A stretch of DNA of 24,103 bases from Sulfuritalea sp. (GCA_016708585.1 JADJFK010000030.1:1-24103); one strand, 5' to 3'; numbered from the stretch's first letter, positions 1-10,172 are shown. Program-made: numbers and translations. The notes: a model not told the origin generated them from the sequence alone.

Positions 1-315
1 GCTGTTCGCCCAGCCGGTGTCGGCGGACGACCTGAAGCGCTACTACAAGCACACGCAATCCGAATCGCATCGCGCCATCTGGGACATGTCCCTGTTTGCG
101 ATGCCGCGCACCGGCAGCGTGAAGCGCACGCCGCTGCTGGTGCAGGGGGCGGAACACGATCACCTGATTCCGGCATCGCTGGTACAGATGACCGCCCGTA
201 CTTACGGCGTAAAAGCCAACATCTTCCCCGGCATGGGGCTGGCCTGATGCTGGAACGCGACTGGGAAAAGCCCGCTCGGCAAATCCTCGACTGGCTGCAG
301 GAGCTCGGATTGTGA
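1..315 (+). CDS. alpha/beta hydrolase, C-terminal part (5'-truncated by window, frameshifted)
   Basis: Only the C-terminal third is in the window. The reading frame enters at base 2 and shows the late strand-plus-acid motif of alpha/beta hydrolases (LLVQGAEHDHLIP), which normally carries the catalytic Asp before the final helix. The frame then reaches IFPGMG and hits a stop at 245-247. One base lower in frame the protein continues as GLMLERDWEKPARQILDWLQ and ends at 313-315. Restoring one base between 239 and 240 gives GMG-H-G, so the missing base falls in the codon of the expected catalytic His. This looks like a one-base deletion or sequencing error. The stop overlaps the GTG start of the next gene (GTGA), suggesting coupled translation. 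The substrate cannot be told from this fragment. Confidence 0.75.
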   Translation, partial: AVRPAGVGGRPEALLQAHAIRIASRHLGHVPVCDAAHRQREAHAAAGAGGGTRSPDSGIAGTDDRPYLRRKSQHLPRHGAGLMLERDWEKPARQILDWLQELGL

Positions 316-644
316 TCGTGATCTTCCAGTCCCCCGCATCGGGCGACGTCATCATGTTCGGCGACGTCGCCAAGCGCATGATGAAGCTGATGGGCAAGGA
401 GCCGACCGACAAGGGCATCGTCACCGTCGAGCAGCTGCCGGACGCGATCGCGCGCATCAAGGCGGCGATCGAGGAAGACAAGCGGCAGCGCGCCGGGCGC
501 GATCCGGAAGACCAGCCGCAAAGCGAAAAGGCCGAAGGCGGCGGTAGCCGCCCCTATGTCAGCCTGACCCAGCGCGCCGTGCCGCTGCTGGAACTGCTGG
601 AGTGGTCGCTGAAGAAAAGGAAGCCCGTGGTCTGGGGTGTCTGA
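312..644 (+). CDS. DUF1840 family protein
   Basis: A 110-residue soluble protein recognised by its N-terminal pattern MIVIFQSPASGDVIMFGDVA, followed by a VTVEQLPDAIARIKAAIE helix, which is typical of the DUF1840 family common in Beta- and Gammaproteobacteria. The function of the family is unknown. The middle is charged and low in complexity (EEDKRQRAGRDPEDQPQSEKAEGGG) and probably disordered. The tail RAVPLLELLEWSLKKRKPVVWGV is the usual conserved C-terminus. The GTG at 312 was chosen because family members begin with M-(I/L)-V-x-F. A second GTG at 318 is possible. The start overlaps the upstream hydrolase stop by three bases. Confidence 0.85.
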   Translation: MIVIFQSPASGDVIMFGDVAKRMMKLMGKEPTDKGIVTVEQLPDAIARIKAAIEEDKRQRAGRDPEDQPQSEKAEGGGSRPYVSLTQRAVPLLELLEWSLKKRKPVVWGV

Positions 645-684
645 TCGTGGCGGTCGCGCCGATTCCAGGCGCTCCGATATACCC

Positions 685-690
685 TAAAAT
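685..690 (+). promoter_or_regulatory. Candidate -10 box (TAAAAT)
   Basis: TAAAAT lies 31 bases before the GTG of the large secreted protein gene, in the only non-coding gap upstream of it. No good -35 hexamer is visible. A TAAAAT-type box also precedes the rhodanese gene at 7687. Confidence 0.4.
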
Positions 691-720
691 CTCGACTCCT
701 CAATTCCCAGGGAGATTTTC

Positions 721-2172
721 GTGCGCGGTGTTTGTGTTTGCCTGGCTGTCCTGTATTCGTGTTTTACCTTCGCCCAGGCGCCTGCTTCGATCGAGCGGGT
801 CAAAATCTCCGACAACGACCTTACCTGCCAGGCGATGTTCGACGAATTGCAAGGCATGGACAAGGTCATTGCCGAAGCCAAGTCAACCCAGTCTTCTGGC
901 CAGACCACCGCAACCGCCGGCCAGGCCGCGGGCGTGGCCGCCGAGGTGGCAAGCCGAACCGGCATGTTCGGCGCACTGGGCGGCCTGACCGGCCATCTCT
1001 TCGGTACCGTGGCCAGCAAAACTGCCGCCGGTGTTGCCGAGCAGCAGGGCCAGGCCACCGCGGCGCAGGCGATGGAGCGCGAGAAGCAGGCCCTTGGCCG
1101 CAAGGAGCATCTGGCGCAGATCTTCCTCGCCAAAGGCTGCTCCGCGAGCGATCCCTCGGCGCCCGCGAAAACGCCGAACGCCGCAATCACCGTTGCGACA
1201 GCGACCCCATCGGCAGCCGCGATGCCGTCGGCCGCGGCACGCGAGATCGATGCCGAAACATTGGCCGGGAAGCGCGTGATTCCTCTGTTGGTGACTGTCG
1301 AAGCGATCAACCCCGAGGACCTGCTGAGCTCCGGCAAGACCCTGGTGATACCAACCGCCTATGTCACCGTGGTTACCGATGGCCGCGTCTCGGCCAGCAA
1401 GCAGGCCGGCGCGTTCCAGCAGGGAAATGCCACCGCGCGGGCTGCGGCGAATTTCACGGTGCAGGGTATCGACAAGGCGTATGCCCAGAGCCTCGCCAAG
1501 GCGGCGCTGGATAACCTGGTCGGGCAGTTGCGCGCCGCCGGATACACCGTGCTGACCTACGCCGACGTCAAGGACAGGGACGTGTTCCGCAATGCCGCCC
1601 GCGAAGCCGGCCCGAAGGCGAACTCTGACGGCGGCTTGAATACCCTGACCTTTGCGCCAAGCGACGAACAGCTGTTCCAGAGCGGCTTCAACGGCGGCTT
1701 GTTCAGCGAATTCATCTCCGGTGGCAAAACGCGAATCGGTGACGCGACCCTGATCATCCCGCAGTACAGCTTTCATGCTCCACAGGCCTGGGCCGAGGGT
1801 AGCCGCGGCTACAACTCCGTTTCGGCCACCACCAATGTGGTGCATGGCATGAACATGGCCAGCGCACGCGTGACCTGGCTGGGTCAGCCTGTTTCAAGAA
1901 TGATGCGCGGCATCCCCGGAGTCGCGACGACCAAGCCCGTCATCAATGTCAGCGAAAAAGTCGGCAATCTTTCGCAAGGTACCGATGCATCGCCGACGGC
2001 CGCGAACAGCCTGAGCAGCGTATTGAGCAATTTCGGCTCCGGCAACATCCAGCGCACGATCACCAACTACGAAATGACCATCGACAGGGAAGCCTTCGCT
2101 GCCGGCGTCATGAACGGGGTGCAGAATTTCAATGCCGAGGTCGCCAAGGTCGCGGCGGCCGCGCGATCCTAG
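721..2172 (+). CDS. Large secreted protein of unknown function
   Basis: A 483-residue protein with a short signal peptide (MRGVCVCLAVLYSCFTFAQA, likely cleaved after AQA), so probably periplasmic or surface exposed. The GTG start at 721 is supported by GGGAGA five bases upstream. After a short N-terminal segment with a Cys near residue 36 comes an Ala/Gly/Thr/Gln-rich helical stretch (about residues 55-130), then a Cys near 139 and an Ala/Pro-rich linker (about 140-175). A long C-terminal part (about 185-483) alternates strand-like segments such as VIPLLVTVEAINPEDLL and LVIPTAYVTVVTDG. No catalytic motif is recognised. It stands alone, with its own putative promoter and a hairpin after the stop. 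I do not recognise the family. Confidence 0.8.
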   Translation: MRGVCVCLAVLYSCFTFAQAPASIERVKISDNDLTCQAMFDELQGMDKVIAEAKSTQSSGQTTATAGQAAGVAAEVASRTGMFGALGGLTGHLFGTVASKTAAGVAEQQGQATAAQAMEREKQALGRKEHLAQIFLAKGCSASDPSAPAKTPNAAITVATATPSAAAMPSAAAREIDAETLAGKRVIPLLVTVEAINPEDLLSSGKTLVIPTAYVTVVTDGRVSASKQAGAFQQGNATARAAANFTVQGIDKAYAQSLAKAALDNLVGQLRAAGYTVLTYADVKDRDVFRNAAREAGPKANSDGGLNTLTFAPSDEQLFQSGFNGGLFSEFISGGKTRIGDATLIIPQYSFHAPQAWAEGSRGYNSVSATTNVVHGMNMASARVTWLGQPVSRMMRGIPGVATTKPVINVSEKVGNLSQGTDASPTAANSLSSVLSNFGSGNIQRTITNYEMTIDREAFAAGVMNGVQNFNAEVAKVAAAARS

Positions 2173-2199
2173 TTCGATGCTTCGATAAACGGCGGTTTC

Positions 2200-2214
2200 C
2201 GGGGCTTGGCCCCG
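2200..2214. terminator. Short GC hairpin between convergent genes
   Basis: CGGGGC-TTG-GCCCCG forms a 6-bp stem with a 3-base loop in the 49-base gap between two convergent genes. There is no clear T-run on either side, so it may work as a weak bidirectional terminator or only as an RNA 3'-end stabiliser. Confidence 0.4.
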
Positions 2215-2221
2215 TGGGTTC

Positions 2222-2683
2222 TCAATGCGGCTTCTTCGAGCCGCCGATGAAGGCGATCGGAAACACCGCTTCCGGACCCGAACCCTTCGCCGGCTGCGAT
2301 CCGTAATCCGGCATCTGCTCGCCGATGCCTGCGGCCTGGGTCAGTTTGCCCAGCAGCACCTGCAACTGGTCGGTCAGCCAGGACTCATCGCAACGCGTCG
2401 GCATGAACAGCAGCTCGCGCACGCGATCGGGAATCTCTTCGGCGGGGATGATGTCGTTGGCGGCATAGGCGGCGGAAAAGAACGGCCCGGCGATGAAGCG
2501 CAGGGTCCAGCCCTCGTCCGCGTCGGGCAGCAGCAGGAACACGCGCGCGCCTTCGGCCGTCGCGTTCTCGTCGCCTTCGTCGTCGCCGAACACCGGCATC
2601 GCGGCAAACGCGGCCTTGCCGGTCTGCTCGACGTAGGCGACGGCTTCATTGAAGCTCAGGCGATTCGGGCTGGTCTCTGACAT
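2222..2683 (-). CDS. Hypothetical acidic protein downstream of metH
   Basis: A 153-residue soluble, acidic protein starting at ATG 2683 with GAGGAAT seven bases upstream. It begins nine bases after the metH stop, so it is almost certainly transcribed with metH. It has no signal peptide or membrane segment. Visible features are an acidic patch (FGDDEGDENATAEGARVF) near residues 32-49, a central segment with FIAGPFFSAAYAANDIIPAEE, and a Pro/Gly-rich tail (residues 125-153). I do not recognise a named family. The position after metH suggests, but does not show, a link to methionine or cobalamin metabolism. Confidence 0.75.
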   Translation of the reverse strand: MSETSPNRLSFNEAVAYVEQTGKAAFAAMPVFGDDEGDENATAEGARVFLLLPDADEGWTLRFIAGPFFSAAYAANDIIPAEEIPDRVRELLFMPTRCDESWLTDQLQVLLGKLTQAAGIGEQMPDYGSQPAKGSGPEAVFPIAFIGGSKKPH

Positions 2684-2692
2684 GGCAATTCC

Positions 2693-6410
<3,718 letters not shown>

Positions 6411-6451
6411 GCGTCTCTCCAATCCATGACCGGGGCGGGAGCGCTGCAGCG

Positions 6452-6482
6452 GCTCACCGGCGGCCCGGAGGGGTCGGTGAGC
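6452..6482 (-). promoter_or_regulatory. Expression-platform hairpin of the metH riboswitch
   Basis: An 8-bp inverted repeat (GCTCACCG at one arm, CGGTGAGC at the other) overlaps the 3' strand of the aptamer, so the hairpin and the folded aptamer exclude each other. Further downstream, 6438-6447 is perfectly complementary over 10 bases to the aptamer 5' strand at 6539-6548. No T-run follows, so control is probably translational or through another mechanism. Confidence 0.6.
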
Positions 6483-6552
6483 GCCGTTGAAACAGGTTCC
6501 GAGCCTGGGGTTACGGCCCGAATTTCAGGGCCGGCCTTGCAGCGCTCCTCGG
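6476..6552 (-). ncRNA. S-adenosylhomocysteine (SAH) riboswitch aptamer upstream of metH
   Basis: The minus strand shows the conserved blocks of this aptamer class in order: CCGAGGAGCGCTGCAAGG, a variable hairpin (GGCCC...GGGCC), CCCAGGCTCGG closing the first helix with CCGAG, and finally AACGGCGCTCACC, whose GGCGCTC is the usual pseudoknot strand. The match to the known Ralstonia-type aptamer (GAGGAGCGCUGCAA / CCCAGGCUCG / AACGGCGCUCA) is nearly base for base in the core. This class binds SAH and switches on SAH-recycling genes such as ahcY and metH in Beta- and some Gammaproteobacteria. It lies between a TATAAT box and the metH start, which fits exactly. Confidence 0.93.
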
Positions 6553-6564
6553 AAGCGAGGCGCG

Positions 6565-6570
6565 ATTATA
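6565..6570 (-). promoter_or_regulatory. metH promoter -10 box (TATAAT)
   Basis: A perfect TATAAT on the minus strand (GGTATAATCGCG) ends 12 bases before the first conserved riboswitch base, so transcription would start at about 6558. No TTGACA-like -35 is present. The region where it should be (about 6588-6594) is occupied by the 24-bp repeat. Confidence 0.75.
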
Positions 6571-6571
6571 C

Positions 6572-6595
6572 CGCCGTGGCGCCGGCACCGACTTT
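6572..6595 (-). repeat. 24-bp dispersed repeat, copy in the metH promoter
   Basis: On the minus strand this reads AAAGTCGGTGCC then GGCGCCACGGCG and ends one base before the TATAAT box. It therefore fills the -35 and spacer region of the metH promoter and also lies just after the stop of the upstream rhodanese gene. Confidence 0.85.
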
Positions 6596-6606
6596 TGCCG
6601 GCGGCG

Positions 6607-7050
6607 TCAGCACTGCGTGCTGCAAGTCTCCACCGGCAGGCCGCGCTTGAGCCAGCCCGGGCCGGCGGTGCTGCCGGCCATGCCTTCCTTGACGTTGTAG
6701 ACCTGCGTGAAGCCCTGGCTTTGCAGGTAGCGCTGCACCTGCGTGGTGCGGTTGCCGGTGCGGCAGATCAGCGCGATCGGCGCATTGCGGTCGCCCTTCA
6801 CCTGTTCCAGCAGGGCATCGGCGAAGCCCGGCGCGCCCTGCGGGTGCAGCATGTTGACCAGCTTCGCGCCCCTGGCGACGCCGGTTTCCTTCCATTCCGG
6901 CGGGGTGCGGATGTCGATCAGGGTGATCTTGCCGGCGGCCACGGCGGCTGCCGCATCCGGCGCCGCCAGGTCCGGCGTGGCATGGGCAAATCCGGCCGCC
7001 GCCAGCAGGGCGACGGCAAAAGCGAAACGACGCAAACTCGAAACGGGCAC
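6607..7050 (-). CDS. Periplasmic rhodanese-domain sulfurtransferase
   Basis: A 147-residue single-domain rhodanese with an N-terminal signal peptide (residues 1-25, LRRFAFAVALLAAAGFAHA). The active-site loop is C96-R-T-G-N-R, with the preceding LIDIRTPPEW motif at 44-53. Such proteins move sulfane sulfur or act in periplasmic thiol chemistry; the acceptor is unknown. The C-terminus TCSTQC adds two Cys that could form a second redox pair. The GTG start at 7050 was chosen because AAAGGAA lies upstream at good spacing and it places the signal peptide at the N-terminus. In-frame starts further upstream give an implausible Arg-rich extension. It lies 73 bases after the lipoprotein gene on the same strand. 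Confidence 0.88.
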   Translation of the reverse strand: MPVSSLRRFAFAVALLAAAGFAHATPDLAAPDAAAAVAAGKITLIDIRTPPEWKETGVARGAKLVNMLHPQGAPGFADALLEQVKGDRNAPIALICRTGNRTTQVQRYLQSQGFTQVYNVKEGMAGSTAGPGWLKRGLPVETCSTQC

Positions 7051-7123
7051 TGGAACTTCCTTTCTGCAAATCGGCAGATCAGCAGCTTCCGACCGGGCGC
7101 GCCGCGTTTGGTTCATGCCGGCC

Positions 7124-7613
7124 TCATCCGCCGCCGGGCGATTCCTCGCGGCGCGAGGTGCCGGTGACGAATCCGTCCGGGCTGAAATGCACATGGAACC
7201 AGGCGCGTTGTCCGGGCAGCGCCGGTTCGATGCGCCAGTCCCAGACCACTTCGGGCTTCAACGGAAACTCCATTTCGCTGGCCGGCCGGCCCAGCAGGCG
7301 CCGCACCCGTTCCGCGCTCCAGCCCGTTTCGATGCGGGCGAAGTTTTCCTCCGTCAGGGCCTGTTCGATCTTCTGCAGCACGCCGCGCGCGTCCAGTGTC
7401 AGCATCCAGCAGCGCGTGCCTTCCGGCTGGCGCGTGTATTCCCAGGTCGCGCCGCCGTCGTCCTGCGGCCACTCGGCGGTCGGCGCGCCGAGCCGCTCGC
7501 GCACATCTGCGGGTGGCGCTGCCCGGCTTGAGCTTGCGCAGGTGGATGCCGTCGCAGCCGTAGAAGCCGATCGCGGCGGCCAGCGCGGCGAGTGAGCGCG
7601 ACAGGGGATTCAT
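7124..7613 (-). CDS. BamE/SmpA-like outer-membrane lipoprotein (one-base frameshift)
   Basis: The corrected product is about 162 residues. The N-terminus MNPLSRSLAALAAAIGFYGC is a lipoprotein-like signal with Cys20; the lipobox F-Y-G-C is not ideal. It continues HLRKLKPGSAT, then in the next frame ADVRERLGAPTAEWPQDDGG. This is the pattern of SmpA/OmlA folds (L-x-P-G-x-s-x-x-x-V-x-x-x-L-G-x-P). A second repeat of the same half-motif, IETGWSAERVRRLLGRPASE, follows. The frame is broken in a run of three G at 7511-7513 (CCC on the gene strand); dropping one base joins the two parts. The family includes BamE, but this copy is too divergent to call BamE itself. A TATAGT box ends six bases before the ATG, so the mRNA may be leaderless. 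Confidence 0.75.
7511..7513 (-). other. Frame break in the lipoprotein gene (+1 in a CCC run)
   Basis: GCCACCCGCAGATGTG on the gene strand reads on correctly as S-A-T-A-D-V-R-E-R-L-G if one C of the CCC run is dropped. A homopolymer site is a classic position for sequencing error. Confidence 0.75.
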
Positions 7614-7619
7614 GCCGCG

Positions 7620-7625
7620 ACTATA
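7620..7625 (-). promoter_or_regulatory. Candidate -10 box (TATAGT) for the lipoprotein gene
   Basis: TATAGT on the minus strand, with only six bases (CGCGGC) before the ATG. Transcription would start at or next to the start codon, leaving no room for a ribosome-binding site. Confidence 0.5.
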
Positions 7626-7654
7626 CCGGAGCGGTCGGCTGCGGCCGTGGCGCG

Positions 7655-7660
7655 CTAAAA
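7655..7660 (+). promoter_or_regulatory. Candidate -10 box (TAAAAT) for the rhodanese operon
   Basis: GCTAAAATCGG, 26 bases upstream of the ATG at 7687, in the divergent gap between the lipoprotein gene and this operon. No strong -35 is seen. Confidence 0.5.
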
Positions 7661-7686
7661 TCGGGCAAACCCGACGAGGAGCCGCC

Positions 7687-8079
7687 ATGGAACACCTGAC
7701 CCCCAAGCAAGCCGCCCAGTTCCTGCACGACAATCCCAAGGCGCTGTTCATCGATTGCCGCAGCGAAATGGAATTCCTCTTCGTCGGCCATCCCGCCGGC
7801 GCCGCGCACATCTCCTGGAACGACGGACCCGACTGGGACGTCAATCCGCACTTCGTCGGCGAAGTGAAGAAGCTGGCCGGCCATTCCGGCGATCGTCCCG
7901 TGGTGCTGATCTGCCGCAGCGGCAACCGCTCGGTCGACGCCGGCAACGCGCTGGAAGCCGCCGGCTTCACCAGCGTGTTCAACGTGCTGCACGGCTTCGA
8001 AGGCGAACTCGACGACACCCACCATCGCGGCTCGATGAACGGCTGGCGCTTCGAGGGGTTGCCGTGGGAGCAGTGCTGA
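7687..8079 (+). CDS. Cytoplasmic rhodanese-domain sulfurtransferase
   Basis: A 130-residue single rhodanese domain without signal peptide, with the active-site loop C77-R-S-G-N-R-S and the upstream FIDCRSEMEF motif (21-30). The insertion FVGHPAGAAHISWNDGPDWDVNPHFV is typical of small proteobacterial rhodaneses. A Cys at the last residue mirrors the Cys-ending tail of the periplasmic rhodanese at 6607. The ATG has GAGGAG seven bases upstream. It is the first gene of a plus-strand operon with the thioredoxin-like and MFS genes. The pairing of a sulfurtransferase with a periplasm-facing thiol reductase suggests a sulfur or thiol role, which is inference only. Confidence 0.9.
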   Translation: MEHLTPKQAAQFLHDNPKALFIDCRSEMEFLFVGHPAGAAHISWNDGPDWDVNPHFVGEVKKLAGHSGDRPVVLICRSGNRSVDAGNALEAAGFTSVFNVLHGFEGELDDTHHRGSMNGWRFEGLPWEQC

Positions 8080-8104
8080 TCTGAAGCTGCGCGCGGGACC
8101 CCTC

Positions 8105-8602
8105 TTGTTCAAGCGCTGGCAACGCCGCCTGCTCGAAGCGGCCCTGATTCTGGGCGTGATCTTCGGCGCCCAGTACTGGCAGACGCGCGGCCTGCCCGAG
8201 GGCATCGCGCCGCCGCTGGTGGGTGTGCTTACCGATGGGCAAACAATAAAAGTCGGCGCCGGCGACACGGCGACTTTGGTGGCGTTCTGGGCCACCTGGT
8301 GCCCGGTGTGCAAGGCCGAGGAAGGCAACATCGTTGCCGTGGCGAAAGACCATCGCGTGATTCCGGTGGCGATGCAGTCGGGCGATGCGGCGACGGTGCT
8401 GAAGCATCTCAAGGAGCGCGGCATCGATTTGCCGCAGCTGATCGATGCCGACGGCCGCCACGCGATGAACTGGCGCGTGCGCGGGGTGCCGACGCATTTC
8501 GTCGTCGATGCCAACGGGGTCATCCGCTTCCGCGTCGTCGGCTACGCCACGACCTGGGGCCTCAAGGCGCGCCTGTGGTGGGCCGGGGCATTTCCGGCAT
8601 GA
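8105..8602 (+). CDS. Membrane-anchored thioredoxin-like protein disulfide oxidoreductase (TlpA/ScsD type)
   Basis: 165 residues with one N-terminal membrane anchor (about 8-25, LLEAALILGVIFGAQYW) and a periplasmic thioredoxin fold. The active site is W-A-T-W-C66-P-V-C69. The cis-Pro loop is RGVPTHFVVDANG and the final strand VIRFRVVGYAT. It is probably a thiol-disulfide reductase fed by a DsbD-type protein. The 24-bp repeat codes for residues 49-56 (KVGAGDTA), immediately before the strand leading into the active site, where relatives usually have an ordinary loop. The best in-frame start is TTG 8105, with a weak upstream ribosome site, so the start is less certain. It overlaps the next gene by four bases (ATGA). 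Confidence 0.85.
   Translation: MFKRWQRRLLEAALILGVIFGAQYWQTRGLPEGIAPPLVGVLTDGQTIKVGAGDTATLVAFWATWCPVCKAEEGNIVAVAKDHRVIPVAMQSGDAATVLKHLKERGIDLPQLIDADGRHAMNWRVRGVPTHFVVDANGVIRFRVVGYATTWGLKARLWWAGAFPA
8249..8272 (+). repeat. 24-bp dispersed repeat, copy in the thioredoxin-like gene
   Basis: Reads AAAGTCGGCGCC then GGCGACACGGCG in frame as K-V-G-A-G-D-T-A. The copy is followed by ACTTT, so AAAGTCG (8249-8255) and CGACTTT (8271-8277) form a 29-base interrupted palindrome found at no other copy. Confidence 0.85.
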
Positions 8603-9885
8603 GCGAACAGAAAAGCTTTCCACCGCTCGCGCTGGCGTGGTCTGTCTGGGGCCTGGGCGCCCTGCTCTACCTGATCGGCTTCTACCAGCGCGTGGCGCCG
8701 GCGGTAATCACCGACCAGTTGATGCTGGAGTTCGCCATCGGCGGCGCGGCGCTGGGCAACCTTTCGGCCTTCTACTTCTATTCCTACGTCGCGATGCAGG
8801 TGCCCACCGGCATGATCGCCGACCGCTGGGGCCCGCGCCGCCTGCTTACCGCCGGCGCCGGCGTCGCCGCGCTGGGCACCGCCCTGTTCGCCTTCGCGCC
8901 GAGCCTCTTCTGGGCCAACATGGGGCGGCTCCTGATCGGCGCTTCGGTGGCGGTGGCCTTCGTTTCCATGCTCAAGCTCGCCAGCCACTGGTTCCCGCCC
9001 GAGAAGTACGCCATGGTCTCCGGCATGGCGCTCCTGATGGGCGTGGTCGGCGGCGTGGTGGCCGGCGTGCCGCTGCGCTTCGTGGTCGAGACCTTCGGCT
9101 GGCGGCCGGTGATGGCCGTCTCGGCGGCGGTCACCGCCGTGCTCTGCGTCGTCACCTGGCTGCGCGTGCGCGACGACCCGGTCGAGCGCGGCTACGCCAG
9201 CCACTACCAGGGCGTGCATGGCGCGCACGAAGGCGCCTCGCTGTGGCGCGGCCTGCTCGAGGTGCTGTCCTACCCCAACGTCTGGATCCTCACCCTGGTG
9301 CCGATCGGCTTTTCCGGCGCGGTGCTGACCTTCGCCGGCCTCTGGGGCGTGCCCTTCCTGCGCCAGGTGCATGGGCTGGACCCGAAGACCGCAGCGGCGA
9401 TCACCTCCACCCTGCTGGTGGCCTGGGCGCTGGGCGGGCCGACGCTGGGCAACTGGTCCGAGCGCATGGGCATGCGGAAGCCGCTGTACCTGATCGCCGC
9501 CGGCGTCGCCCTGCTCGGCTGGTCGGCCATCCTCTACCTGCCGTTGCCGCTGTGGGCCCTGGTGCTGCTGCTGGTGCCGACCGGCTTCGCCTCCGGCAAC
9601 ATCATCATCGGCTTCGCCTGGGCCAAGGAATCGGTGCCGCTGCGCCTGGTCGGCACGGCATCGGGCGTCTGCAACATGGGGCCGCTGCTGGGCGGCATGC
9701 TGCTGCAGCCGGCGGTGGGCTGGATCCTCGACCAGCGCTGGAACGGCGCGCTGGCGAATGGCGTGCGCGTCTACGACGCGGCCGCCTATCGCGGCGCCTT
9801 CACGCTGATGTTCGTCACCATGATCGTCGCGGCTTTCGTCCTGACGCTGGCGAAGGACAGCCACGCGAAGCAGATGCACGATTGA
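8599..9885 (+). CDS. MFS transporter
   Basis: 428 residues with about twelve hydrophobic segments. The MFS loop 2-3 signature is intact as G-M-I-A-D-R-W-G-P-R-R-L-L (about 72-84), preceded by YFYSYVAMQVPTG. A central hydrophilic loop (about 190-215) separates the two six-helix halves. The substrate cannot be told from sequence. A YQRVAPAVI motif near the N-terminus is seen in MFS members resembling organic-acid and sugar-phosphate carriers, but that is weak evidence. The ATG overlaps the stop of the thioredoxin-like gene (ATGA), so the two are translated together. An imperfect hairpin follows the stop. Confidence 0.92.
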   Translation: MSEQKSFPPLALAWSVWGLGALLYLIGFYQRVAPAVITDQLMLEFAIGGAALGNLSAFYFYSYVAMQVPTGMIADRWGPRRLLTAGAGVAALGTALFAFAPSLFWANMGRLLIGASVAVAFVSMLKLASHWFPPEKYAMVSGMALLMGVVGGVVAGVPLRFVVETFGWRPVMAVSAAVTAVLCVVTWLRVRDDPVERGYASHYQGVHGAHEGASLWRGLLEVLSYPNVWILTLVPIGFSGAVLTFAGLWGVPFLRQVHGLDPKTAAAITSTLLVAWALGGPTLGNWSERMGMRKPLYLIAAGVALLGWSAILYLPLPLWALVLLLVPTGFASGNIIIGFAWAKESVPLRLVGTASGVCNMGPLLGGMLLQPAVGWILDQRWNGALANGVRVYDAAAYRGAFTLMFVTMIVAAFVLTLAKDSHAKQMHD

Positions 9886-9896
9886 GTCGAAATTTG

Positions 9897-9915
9897 CCGT
9901 TTCGTGCGCGAACGG
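9897..9915 (+). terminator. Possible terminator after the MFS gene
   Basis: CCGTTTCG and CGAACGG pair with one bulged T around TGCG, eleven bases after the MFS stop. The T-run is missing (GAGGGAGGGG follows), so termination efficiency is doubtful. Confidence 0.3.
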
Positions 9916-9979
9916 GAGGGAGGGGCATTATGCTCCGCTCATGTCATCCGTCGGCGCCGTTCCGGCGCCTCCGCCCACG

Positions 9980-10001
9980 GCTTGCCCTGCATGGCAAGCC
10001 G
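9980..10001. repeat. Perfect 8-bp hairpin
   Basis: GGCTTGCC-CTGCAT-GGCAAGCC. The first of two adjacent strong hairpins in the non-coding stretch; it resembles an extragenic palindrome. Confidence 0.6.
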
Positions 10002-10012
10002 GCTTCGGCAGC

Positions 10013-10031
10013 GCGGAGCAGTGCTCCGCGA
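10013..10031. repeat. Perfect 8-bp hairpin
   Basis: CGCGGAGC-AGT-GCTCCGCG, 11 bases after the preceding hairpin. AAA follows on the plus strand. It could be a terminator arm or part of a repeat element. Confidence 0.6.
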
Positions 10032-10148
10032 AACCCTGCCTACGCCCTTCTTTACTTCGCTGCGCAGAAACCCCCACCCTCCCGTTCGGGGTGCGCCGTG
10101 GGTGTTTGGCGGTGGTGAACCTTGAGCCAGCTTCCATCTTCAGACTAT

Positions 10149-10172
10149 CGCCGTACCGCCAGCGCCGACTTT
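10149..10172 (-). repeat. 24-bp dispersed repeat, intergenic copy
   Basis: On the minus strand this reads AAAGTCGGCGCT then GGCGGTACGGCG, followed by ATAGTC. It is the intergenic copy that best matches the metH copy at 3299. Confidence 0.85.
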
